Source: Thozetella sp. PMI_491 (lineage: Eukaryota > Ascomycota > Sordariomycetes > Chaetosphaeriales > Chaetosphaeriaceae). Taken from it: a DNA stretch of 64,000 bases. The number at the start of each line of letters is the position of its first letter. The stretch's first letter is position 1. The stretch is taken from contig MU270063.1 of NCBI GenBank assembly GCA_021432635.1, positions 62,001-126,000 of the forward strand, given 5' to 3'. Made by a program: the position numbers and the translations under genes. A model generated the notes under the pieces. It was not told where the DNA came from. It was given only the letters and a program-made list of their open reading frames with translations, and made no database searches. Positions 1 through 10,721 of this stretch are shown piece by piece.

Positions 1-775
<775 letters not shown>

Positions 776-1328
776 AACCCCGCTTCTTTCACTTCCCGGC
801 TGGACTGGTCGTATCAGCCGGGAACTCGCTGTTCGTGAATCTTGGCTCTGCATGCGATTGTTGCATTGGGCAAAAATATTCGGCATAGGGTAAAGGGAAC
901 ATTTTCATTCTAGCCATACCCGAGGAATGGCGACCAAGGCCATGACAGCCGGGTGGATACAGCCACATACGCAAAAAGGAGGGAATAGGGGCAAAAAAAG
1001 CATGCCTTGTCGAATAGGGGTTTGGTAGCGTGTTCTTTTCGTTGTATTTGCAAGGATAATCGATCTTGCCCCCCAAAATCTCTCAGTATTAATAGACATT
1101 TGGTTTCATGGGACATTGGGTTTATTCTCTACAAGTGGGTGAAAACTTGTGGGTTGCTGTGGTAGAGCCGCCCTTGTAGGCCGTCAGCACGAAAGTCAGA
1201 GGCTTTGAACATCGTTCAAAGCGGACCGCGGTTGTCTCTTCACAGCCAGTGATCGTTCTATTGATGGATAAATGCACACTAGGCCCCAGTCATGCTCGGA
1301 ACATAGCAATGTTCGAGGTATATGACTC
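776..1328. other. Convergent intergenic region
   Basis: This 553-bp stretch separates two genes that end towards each other. It should hold both 3' UTRs. No further gene, repeat or RNA was recognised. Confidence 0.5.
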
Positions 1329-2043
1329 TCATCCCAAACCCCGGCCATCTTGTTCTCCTTCCGTCGGGCCGCTTAATGGACTATACAACCCCCTACCCCC
1401 AGTAAGCCCGCCAGACATGCCCGTCGTCCTCCGTGTCACTCCTGGAGACACGACGCCTTGCCTCGCCCTAGCTCCGATGGCAACGCCGGGAACCGACACT
1501 CCGAAAGGCAGCGCCTTGTCCCCTCGGGATTCAAGGAGCCTGCGGATGCCGGCCCAGCCGAGCAGCCCAGTGGTGCCGAGAATGAATCCCCACACAATGA
1601 TCTGGTCCTTGCGGCTGTCCCGCTGGAAGCACGACGTGAGCACGTCCTTCTCCTCGGCGTCCTTGCAGAACGGCAGGTTATAGCCCAGGCAGAACTTGCG
1701 GTTGCACTCTGCGCACGACGCACTGGTGGCGCGGCCCTCGAGAATCGAACGTGCTTTGGCGGCCGGCGTCCCTGTGGCCTCCGCCGGCAGGGGGGATGTG
1801 GAGGCGTCGCCGGGCGGGTTGTTCACGGGCGGGGCTGGCGGTGGTTGCTTGGTGAGCTCAATGATGGTGCTGTTACTGAAGCAGGTGCACTTGCAGAAGG
1901 TTGGCGCCGCTGTGGGAGAGGCTAGTCAGCAATCATGCCGCCTCGGGCAGTGGACGGGGGGGCTGGGGCAGGAGCTGCGTACCTCCGGCGACGAGCGACG
2001 CCAGCGCGGCGAATAGGAACAGGAAGAACTGGAATCGGGTCAT
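1329..2043 (-). CDS. Conserved fungal Cys-rich secretory-pathway membrane protein, unknown function
   Basis: Two exons, 2043..1983 and 1909..1329, give 213 residues; the 73-bp intron (1982..1910) has a GTACGC donor, a GCTGAC branch site and a CAG acceptor. The first ATG opens a hydrophobic signal peptide (MTRFQFFLFLFAALASLVAG). Immediately after the splice comes FCKCTCFSNSTIIEL, then a Pro-rich linker, a second Cys cluster (SCAECNRKFCLGYNLPFC), the block CFQRDSRKDQ and a hydrophobic transmembrane segment (IIVWGFILGTTGLLGWAGI). The tail is Gly/Arg/Pro-rich. The order signal peptide, lumenal Cys domain, single membrane span, short tail suggests an ER/Golgi or vacuolar type I membrane protein. 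I recognise the arrangement as widespread in filamentous fungi but know no assigned function. Confidence 0.8.
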
Positions 2044-2345
2044 CGCGGCATCGAGACTAAGATCACTGTTGAAGGATGATGAATGGTGCGGCAGCTGCAA
2101 ATATCACAGCTCCTGTCACGAGGACGAGGTCGTCGTATCGAGGGCCTCTACGTCGCGCTCGCTCCGGTTTGATAGCTGTCGTCACGAAGTGGCTCCCTCT
2201 GGCCCCTGCTCGCCTATCTCGCGGCAGGCATCTGTTAAAATGTGGGTCTCATGCCATCGGATATGGAGATACTCCGCTTTCCGAAGCAATCAAAATTTGC
2301 CAGCCTTCAAAAATTTGCCAACGTGCACAGACCACTATCAGCTGT

Positions 2346-2352
2346 GTATAAA
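2346..2352 (+). promoter_or_regulatory. Possible TATA element of the U6 gene
   Basis: A GTATAAA sequence lies about 45-50 bp before the presumed U6 5' end, a little further than the usual -30 for RNA polymerase III type 3 promoters. The assignment is positional inference only. Confidence 0.35.
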
Positions 2353-2396
2353 GCAGTTGCCTCCCACTCGCGGCTTTACTTAATTTTTTTCCTTTT

Positions 2397-2502
2397 CTCC
2401 TTGCCTTCGGGCATTTGGTCAATTTGAAACGATACAGAGAAGATTAGCATGGCCCCTGCACTAAGGATGACACGCTACTCAAAGAGACGCTACCAATTTT
2501 TT
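2397..2502 (+). ncRNA. U6: U6 spliceosomal snRNA
   Basis: Catalytic-core RNA of the spliceosome, made by RNA polymerase III. A 5' hairpin (TGCC-TTCG-GGCA, 2402..2413) is followed by the conserved U6 line: ATTTGGTCAATTTGAAACGA, the ACAGAGA box (2434..2440) that pairs with the 5' splice site, the AGC catalytic triad (2446..2448), then CCCCTGCACTAAGGATGACA with the region that pairs with U4/U2. Transcription should end at the T6 run (2497..2502). The exact 5' end is uncertain by a few bases. A perfect short hairpin (TCACCGC-loop-GCGGTGA, 2511..2530) sits just downstream. A diverged second copy follows at 2761. Confidence 0.93.
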
Positions 2503-2760
2503 CACTTTAATCACCGCCTTGCTGCGGTGATCAAGGAGAAGAAAACTTTTCCACTGTCGAATAGCTATAGTTGTGCTTCGTCACCTGCGGCTTACGTCAA
2601 GGACAGGATCATCGCTCTCTTCGTATGCCGCTCGGTCCACCAAGGTCTGAGATGAGCGCTCGCTGGCAACGTCTAGCTGATTGTTCGAACTTGGTCAAGT
2701 AGTTCGAACGAGTGAGCGATTGGGGGACGATTGGGTGCACGGGCCATTTCCTGCTCTTAA

Positions 2761-2953
2761 TCCTTGCCAAGCTGCCTTGGGGCATCTGGTCGAAAGGTCT
2801 AGAGAAGATTTAATGTCAACTGAAAAGTGGGGATTTGTGGGATACAGAGAAGATTAGCATTGCCCCTCCCCTGTTCTTTGGGCAGTTCGTGAATTAAGAA
2901 CGTCTCTGTACTTAGAATCCCAGGCTACTTTAAAGACGCTGCCATTTTTTTTT
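2761..2953 (+). pseudogene. Degenerate tandem copy of the U6 snRNA gene
   Basis: Matches the upstream U6 in order: a TCCTTGCC start, GGGGCATCTGGTC, a nearly perfect core GATACAGAGAAGATTAGCAT (2841..2860, ACAGAGA 2844..2850), TGCCCCT, then a 3' part CTACTTTAAAGACGCTGCCA that mirrors the functional CTACTCAAAGAGACGCTACC, and a T9 run (2945..2953). Between the blocks are insertions (about 50 bp before the core and about 45 bp after) that break the U4-pairing region. The downstream hairpin is also copied in decayed form (GCCGCC-TTAC-GGTGGT). It is best read as an old segmental duplication of the locus that is no longer functional. Confidence 0.75.
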
Positions 2954-5156
2954 AATTGCGCCGCCTTACGGTGGTAGTAAGAAAGCGGTGGCATTTCAGT
3001 CTTCGCCAGTGACAATGCGTCGCGTCCCTACCACAGTCTCGGCACACAACAAACCCTCTAGCCACATCTGTCTCGTAGAATCGTAGCGACCAGCTGCCGA
3101 ATCCTTGCGTATGTAGCGTCGTGCTGAGAAGCCGGTTTACGGCTTCAATAGAGCCTTCGAAGAGGCTTCAACTAATGGTTCATATTTATCAACTATTACT
3201 CTACTCTGCTCTAGCATAATAAGCGTGCAACAGCCACGGGGCGCGCGCTGTCATCTCGAGGGTCAGTCGCTGCTAGGAAATGCATCCAGATGAACTGTCT
3301 CGTCTCGTAAACTGGCCGGGCTGGGGGCGATGTCTCTAGCTTCACAACCCTAAGTCTCCAAGCCACCACCTTCCGTCCTTGCCTTCCATGCGTACGGAGA
3401 ACTGACCACCGGGGTGAGCTCTTGTCGGGGTGAAAACAGGACTTTTGCCCAAGCGTCGCCTCAACAACAATGCTGAGCGGGGCAACGTTACCCGAAGACG
3501 GGTCTATTTTTCTTTTAAATCCGGCGAGGGCGTTGTAGGAAAGGCTTCGGCCAGATTCTCATCACATTCCGCCTTCTCGCGAATCCTTGGGCAGGGGAGG
3601 GAGGGCTCCTTGCTTGAGACCCCGCCGCCTGAAGGATCTGGGCAGAGCGTGTTTGTCGTGACGTGGCGCTCCCACATCCCAATCCAGCCCTTTCGAGCCG
3701 CCACGTCTCTTCCCAGCCGGTACCAACTGGAAGTCTGGCGGTCATGTTTCGAGATCACAGCCAAGTCCATGCTGCGGTCTCATAGCCCGCAGAGTCGGGT
3801 GCATTCCAGGAGATGGTGTGCAAGAGGGTATTTCCACCGTTTGCGAACCAATCTCCACTACGTGCTGTATGGCACGATTTTAAGGTGCTGATTCTAAGCC
3901 TTTCTGGCTCTGGCCTACACGGGGCATATTACGTGCTCCGGCTATGTATGTACTACCTGCATTCTGCATGTACAGCACTGGGCTGTACCTACCGCGGTCG
4001 GTGCTACGTAGTGGGGTGCTGGGATATAGTTAGCAGCTGCCATTATCCGAGCGCGAGACCAGTCTCCTGCCAAGTGTCCCAAGTCACCTGGAGCGGGTGG
4101 CCTGTGGGAGCCGCTTGTCAGTGATCCAGGCGTTTGCCGCCAGAAGCCCTCCCGCCGCTTGCCTGACCGCCAGTCTGGCTGCATTGATGTCATCCGGTCT
4201 CGCTGACCTGAGCGGCCATCTTCGGCCACAACAAGGGTTGCATCCAGGCAGCATGGCAAGCACAGGCTGTCAGGCTCTTCCGACCTTTGCGGACTTGGCC
4301 CTCTCGCTCCTCACCAGACTCAGGCAGCAAGATTTGGACCTGGTCCTAGCCGGTGCCACGCGATTTGGCAAGCGTCTTTGCGCTGAAACGCTGTAACCCT
4401 CCCGGCGGAGCTCGGTCGCGCGCCACACAACAAGCTTGGTTTGCGCGCGGGGGAGAAACAAGGGGCCCTGGACGAGTGCTACTAGGTGCGTATTGGGGCT
4501 ACAGAGTAGGAGCGCTGCTGTATAGGGCCAAAAGTTCTCCAAGCACGCTCAGCCCGGGAATATGCAGTGGGCAAACATGGATCGCCAAGAATACCACCAC
4601 CACCCTGCAGGGGCAGTAGTAGCCTCAAACGAGGGGGGCTACTGGCCGCGCAGCCAGGCCCTAAGCGCAGTATTTCCACTGGTCCGCCCCATGACTCGAT
4701 GGCCCGGCATAGCGGCGCAGCCTATGACCCGTCCGGGAGAGGATCGGATAGGTTACTAACACAGCCACCAGACGGCCCATTCGGCCACCCACTCAAGTCG
4801 ATGCTCCACGCGGGACCCAGTGGCGGATAAGTAAAATAAGAAACACTCGCGGATGCGCAGTGCAGGGGTCATTCGATGGCCCGTAGCGGGACTTGGTTGG
4901 ACGCCGGCCTTGGACTTGGTTCCAGGCTGAGCCCTCCTTAAAGGGTCGATCACGGCCCGGGTATTTGGTCACGATCTGGCGATGGCTCAAGGATTCCTTT
5001 TTCATCTGGCTGAAACCCGGCGCTGTGTTTGCAAACTCTGGCACCCACGCTCATCGCAAACCACATTGAGGAATATCGGGGTGGCCAAATAGGAAAGAGA
5101 GCAGGCTAAGAGGCAGTCATCAACGCACCAACAACAGAGAGAACCGAGAATATGCA
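2954..5156. other. Intergenic region without recognisable genes
   Basis: About 2.2 kb with only short unconvincing reading frames on both strands. The last part is presumably the promoter and 5' UTR of the next gene. Confidence 0.4.
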
Positions 5157-6432
5157 ATGAGACCATCCGTCCTCTTGTCACTCGCGCTGGCCGGTGGACT
5201 GGCCTCCGCTCAGTTCATCACCTCGGTCATTGTGAGTCCCCACACGCTCGCTCCCGGTCTTTCATACGCACGCCCAGAACACTGACAAGCATGCGCCGCG
5301 CCAGCAAGAGCAGCCTTCCACCACGGACCTCGTTGCTCTCGAGCTGAGAGCAGTCAAGGACGCCACGACGTCCACGTCTGACGAAGAAACAACAACAACG
5401 TCAGCCAAGAAGACGACAACAACTGCGGCTGCCAAGACCACCACCACGCCAGCCAAGGACACGACGACGACGACACCGGCGAAGACAACGGCCACTACCG
5501 GACGCACGACATCAACCTCGCACACAACCTCAGACTCCAAGACCACCGTCACAAGTACCAGCACAGTAACATCGGGAGGCGGTGGCGCCGCTTCTGATAC
5601 GCCGACAGACACAGACCGTGGAGGGGCCGCAGCAGCGTCCACCACCGCTAGCGGGAATGGAAGTGGGAGCGGGAGCAATGGTGGCAATGGCAACGGGAAC
5701 GGAAATTCCAACCAATCCAAGGGTCTGAGCGCCGGGGCCGCCGCGGGCATCGCTGTTGGGTCGGTCGTTGGCGCCCTTGCCATTGCCGGGGCGGGATTCT
5801 TCGTCTGGCGGAGGCGGAAGGGCGGCGTCCGAGGCGCCGTCGTGACTGCGGACTACCCACCGATGAGCGATCCGTTCTCGAGGCCAGGCCCCCGAGAGCC
5901 CACTCTTCCGTCCGTGTCACCGGGACCTAGCGGACCCAGCCACCCTCCGTCCATGGGGTCCTCTGCGGGACCGTACTCCACCATCAGCTCTCCTACGGCC
6001 GGGAGCTCGACCGCCTACAGCAACAGCTGGCTTGGCAACAGTGCTGTAGCCTACGCCGCGCCACATGGAGGCAACGGATATCGCCCGGTGGGCTACGACG
6101 AGCACGCAGAATTTGCACCAACTCAAAGGAACGACAGTTACCAGCGCCTCCTCCCCACGGAGGAGGTTTCATCCCCCCAGATACAGAACCATGACAGGTA
6201 CGAGCGGATCTCACTGGAGGAGGCGGGGACCGGATTCAGCCACGGCGGCAGCCAACAAGAGGACCAGCACTCCAATCTGCCGTCCTTCATGATTCCTGGC
6301 GGGATGGCGCGGAAGGCGAGCCTGCCCGGCGGCCAGCCGGTGCCTACGATAGCGCTGCAAGCGGCGTCGCCCATCCCAGCAACCAGTCGGGCGGAGCTGC
6401 CTGGTCGGAACCGGATCGAGCTCCCGGGCTAA
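5157..6432 (+). CDS. Mucin-like single-pass cell-surface protein with long cytoplasmic tail
   Basis: Exons 5157..5231 and 5305..6432 (73-bp intron, GTGAGT donor, CAG acceptor) give about 400 residues. The N-terminus is a signal peptide (MRPSVLLSLALAGGLASAQ). Then follow a Thr/Ser/Lys-rich stretch likely to be O-mannosylated (residues about 38-120), a Gly/Asn/Ser run, one transmembrane helix at about 165-190 (AAGIAVGSVVGALAIAGAGF) ended by WRRRKGG, and a roughly 200-residue Pro/Ser-rich cytoplasmic tail. The layout is that of fungal WSC/Mid2-type surface sensors, but no WSC Cys pattern is present, so a sensor role is inference. A two-codon upstream frame (ATG CAA TGA, 5152..5160) overlaps the start codon. 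Confidence 0.85.
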
Positions 6433-6660
6433 GCAACTATCACTGTAACACCACCATGGCGGAGACGATACGGCACGAAAAAACGCAACAAAAGGCGTTA
6501 TTTTTTTTCTTCTTGCATTTTCTTCGGCAGAATCGGGGCCCAAGAGGCGTTTTGGAGAGGATACCCTGTTTGCCTATCTCCGGGCATGTTTAATTAATTA
6601 CCTTATGTTCCATATTTTTCTAGCAAGGCTGTTCACCTTGCGAACTTAAATGGTAAATGT

Positions 6661-6850
6661 CCTCCTTCTCGACCTTCCTAAAACTTGGGAGGGAGGCTCC
6701 TGATTGGGCATAGATGACTTTCACAGCAATATCTAGCCCTCTCGAACCTCTTAAAACTACCCATGTAAATCTAAAGGTAGGGATCTGTTTGGACAGAAGT
6801 CTTTCACAGCAATATCTGGCCTTCTCGACCCTCCTAAAACTACCTACCCC
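6661..6850. repeat. Tandem repeat related to the 14.6-kb repeat, opposite orientation
   Basis: Two clear units spaced about 85 bp share TTTCACAGCAATATCT followed by (C)CTCTCGAnCCTCnTAAAACTACC (from 6716 and from 6801). A third partial unit (CTCGACCTTCCTAAAACT) begins near 6668. The reverse complement matches the tandem units at 14636..14965 (AGACTTTTCACTGCAATATT followed by CCCTCTCGACC). Confidence 0.6.
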
Positions 6851-7187
6851 AAGGGACAGTAGCTCAAGCTTTCTTTGTCGCTGTGAATTTGGTTGCTTGA
6901 GATGTTCGTCTGAGTAAGGGAGTCACGAGGATTCGACAAGAACACATGTAATCAGCGAAAATACATATGAGCTATTGGAGAGGATATCTTCTATGCACCC
7001 GTGGGAGGAAGAGTGAGTCTATGGTCCACCGAGAACGCCGTGCCATGCATCAATATTAACAAGAGAATATGTTCCCATCGAGAGCTGTGCACGGTAGGGA
7101 ACTTTTAATGTGTATAGCCGAAGAAGAGTGCCGCGGGCACAAGAGTGGCGATAACGAACGTGGCAGAGTCGGGACCGTTGCAAGACC
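6851..7187. other. Intergenic 3' region
   Basis: Lies between the convergent surface-protein and MFS genes. Nothing further was recognised. Confidence 0.4.
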
Positions 7188-9220
7188 TCATGCCTGCTCA
7201 GCACCGGCCTCTGGTGTCTTTTTCTTCCGAATATCAACCCAACCTAGGAACTGAGAATGTGTTAGCTATTAACTATGAGGAAATGACTGCGCCGACATAC
7301 CGGTGCTGAGGCGAGAGACACTACTGCAGCGCCGACGCAAAGATAAAAGACGCGATCGATACTATTAGCATACGCCAGGAGCACGCCTGGCAGATCCTCG
7401 ACGCTGATGAACTTGCGGAACGCCGTCGCACCGGCTAAGAGAATCTGCTCAGCGTTGGCATTGGGTGCGTGCTCCGCGAGCTCGGACCCCAAGCTCTGGG
7501 TGAAGACTGTGTTTGCGATCGATAGCATGATGGCGGTGCTCATGTACTGGGCGAACATGAGCATGGACATGGCGACCGACGCCTCGCCCGGCTTCAGGAC
7601 GGTCTGGATGGCGATCATGGGCTAGAGAGAGAGATGCGCGGTCAGCTATTGGACTTTTGTCGCGGGAAGGGTGAGGAGAAGTTAGCGGGCCGTACCATCT
7701 GCATCCCAGCGCCGCGACCGACCCCTGAAAGGAACTGGATGCCGGCCCACTCGGCCGTGGGAGTGAACGGCGAGAATCGAGACATCAAGCCGGCCCCCAC
7801 GGACATAATAGTGCCGGAGAAGAGTACGTATGGGATAACGTAGCCGGTACGGGATGCTATTGGACTGTCAGCATTGCTCAAAAAAACCCGAACACGCAGC
7901 CGCCCAGGCGACACTTACACAGAGCACCCGAAGACACCGCGGCCACGAGCTGACCCAAGATGCCGGGCAATACGTTGATACCGCTCTTGGATGGCGATAC
8001 GTCCTTGATAGACTGGAAGTAGATCGGCAAGTAGTAGGCAACGAGCATCACGTTGACGAATAGCGACATGCCAGTGGTGGCGCTGGACCACACCGCGCGC
8101 CTCTTCATCATATCCAGGGGGATCAGCGCAGCGTCGCCCTGGCGCCAGTTCCACACCAGCCAGACGATGAAGGTGCCGCCAGCACCGCACAGAAGGCCGA
8201 TGATGGTGGCCGAGTTCCACGCGTACTTGTTACCGCCCCACTGAAGCGCGAGGAGAAGCTGGATCGTCGAAGGGGCGAGCAGGGTGAAGCCCACGAGGTC
8301 GAGCTCGCGGTGGATCGTCTTGAGGACAACCAGCGGCGGGCGCTTGGGGCTGTTGTCGGGGATGCGGACCCAGACCATGTAGGCGAAGACGGCCGCGCCG
8401 ATGGGCAGGTTCAGGTAGAAGCACCAGCGCCAGGTCGAGTACTCGGTCAAGGCGCCGCCGATGAGCGGCCCGCACACGACGCCAAGCTGGGCGAACGCCA
8501 TCAGCATGCCCATGAGCGGGGGCTGGCGGTGGAGCGGCACGGCGGCGGTGATGATGGTCATGGCGCCGTTCATCAGTCCGGCGCCGCCCATGCCGGCGAT
8601 AGCACGGCCGACAATCTAGTACGAGGCCGCAGGTCAGCGCATGCACACACATATACATACAGGTGTCTTGTGTAACAATTCGGAGAGCCGGTGTGGGGAG
8701 CGCTGCGTACCAATACGTTGGAGGAGTTGGCTACGCCGCAGACGAGGGATCCTAGCTCAAATAGGGCAAAGAATAACAAGAAGGTCCACCGCACGTTGAA
8801 GTGGGTGTAAATTTTGCCTGTCAATGGCTGCAGAGCCGCGCTGGCCAGCTGGTAGGCGCTTCCGTACCAACCTACATCCGCGAGCGAGTGGAACTCGTTG
8901 GTGATGTAAGGGATGGCCGTGGCGACGATGGAGGTGTCGAGCAGCATGAGGAACGCCACCATTGTGATACACGACATGATGGCAACGAGCTTCAAGCCAG
9001 TGAGATAGTCCCCTTCCGGATCGGCGCCGGGGGCATCTGCCGCTGCCGGAGGCACCGTGGACTGGTGTGTCGAGGGGCGCGTCGAGGCCGAGTCTTCTTG
9101 CGTCTTTTCTGGATCTACCTCGTTCTGAGGGGTCCGGTGCGACTTTTCCTCTGCTGCGAGGGCGGCGCCGCCGGCCGGCGCCGCCTCCGGGGAGGTCAGC
9201 ACCTTGGCGAGAGTCTCCAT
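7188..9220 (-). CDS. MFS multidrug/toxin efflux transporter, 14-TM DHA2 family
   Basis: Five exons, 9220..8711, 8615..7919, 7856..7696, 7621..7301 and 7250..7188, joined by introns of 95, 62, 74 and 50 bp with GT-AG ends, give 583 residues. After a hydrophilic cytoplasmic N-terminus (about 70 residues), the first membrane helix carries the D1 motif LDTSIVATAIPYI. A helix-5 antiporter motif C is visible (GVVCGPLIGG), along with the fungal DHA2 block RAIAGMGGAGL and the conserved late block QTVLKPGEASVAMS. The protein should be a plasma-membrane or vesicle proton antiporter exporting small molecules, like transporters found in secondary-metabolite clusters. It is transcribed divergently from the Zn2Cys6 factor at 10722, which may control it; no biosynthetic enzyme lies next to it. 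Confidence 0.93.
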
Positions 9221-10721
9221 GGCTGGTCGTTGGGCGCAATGCCAGGAGAGAAGACAATGGCTGGCGAGTGAGGAGACAGGGCGGGATCGGAGACTGGAGT
9301 CAATACAAAAAAAAAAAAAACTGAGAGCTCTAGGGCCGGGGGAAGGTGCAAGTCCCGAGGCAGCGCATCTAGTTCCAAGTATAACGGGTTATATGGCGGT
9401 CAGACAGATGATACCTTTCTCGTGGCGACAGAGGGCTACAAGAAGTCAAATATGCACGGAGCGAGAGAAATCGGGTTAGACAAGGCAGAGGTGTTTACGG
9501 CTTGCCGCCGCTTCTATTACCGGCCCTCGGGAGGTTCTATACTGCGAGGTGGTTACGGTGGGGCAACGGCCGGCGGCCGGGGCGGATTTCAGATTGCTCT
9601 CTCCTGTTGGGTCGGGGGAGGGGGCGCGGCCCTTCCAGCCCCTACGGGCAGCAAGCTAGGCTGGACAATAGTGGCAGTCCAATCAGCCCCTACGAGCAAA
9701 GGACTAGCTCGGCGGACAATAGCGGCTTCCCCAAGGGCGTAGTGAGCGGATGCTGTGCTCCATGCATTCGGGTAACGCATTACACAAATGGGGGTGGGCG
9801 TGCCCCGGACGACTCTGCGGCAGGTTTGCGCGGCTGGCCGGAGCCAGGCGGGACATCTGACCATGCATGGAACTGCAGCTTTGCACGGAGCAAGAAGGTG
9901 GTTCGGCACACGCTCTTTGACTCATTCTTCTCAGCCCTCGCCCGCGAGTGGTTCCCTCGTGGCCGAGTAAGCCCAGTCGCAAAGAAGCGCCGCCTCCGAG
10001 ACCACCCGTCACCATCGACCTCGACATGTACCCGTGCCAGAGGTCTCGACAAGGCTCGTGGATTTCTGCCTGCAGGCCTATGTCTGCCTGTAAAAAATCG
10101 GGCCTGCAGAAGCTTCTGCCTTGGAAAATGCACCATCCCAATTTTTTGATTGACGCAAAAGTCCACGACGGCCTGGCCCCCTTTCGGGGATCGGGATTCG
10201 TCTGTAATGATCAGAGTATGGATCGCAAATCGGCGTGCCGCTCATGCGCCGTCTAAGCTTAGCGAGTGCGAAAAGGGGTCCACTAGCACCTTGTCGACCG
10301 GCATTCGGGAACTTCCTGTCGCCAATTCCGCCGCTTGCTGACTTATAGCACACGTAGGCCAGTCCATGCTCTTCCCAAAAGTGGCCGGACACGGGAACTC
10401 CAATTCCATTTCCTCCCGGTCTGTCCCAATCCCACGCCTTCCCGTCCTCCATGCTTCTCAGACCGAATCGCGACCGACCTTGAGAAGCGTGAACACGCCG
10501 TGGCGGTCTAGTTATCGTGGATATTTTTTTGGTGGCTTCTGCCGGCCCAGTCTGCGAGCGTTGAAGCTCGAGGGCTCCCCAACGCCCCCCCCTTCCTGGG
10601 CCTAACCCCGAAGCCCGATCGCTAAAGCCCATCGCGGCTTTGGGCCTAGGTCTCTCAGGCCTGCATTGCAGCCAACCCATCCATTTGCTTTTCATTTGTG
10701 ATTATCTATACAGTATACTTG
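9221..10721. promoter_or_regulatory. Divergent promoter region between MFS transporter and Zn2Cys6 factor
   Basis: A 1.5-kb non-coding stretch from which the two genes are transcribed outwards. It contains several CGG/CCG-rich spots (for example around 9507-9590) of the kind Zn2Cys6 dimers bind, and a 13-A run near 9307. No single operator can be fixed by eye. Confidence 0.4.

Noticed and set aside
5262-5783. Long minus-strand frame (173 codons)
   Set aside because: It is antisense to the Thr-rich repeat of the surface protein; its Val/Pro-rich low-complexity content is a mirror of ACC/ACG codons.
9502-10166. Frames of 100-215 codons on both strands in the MFS/regulator promoter
   Set aside because: They overlap each other, are Gly/Arg/Pro-rich from GC-rich sequence, and show no domain.
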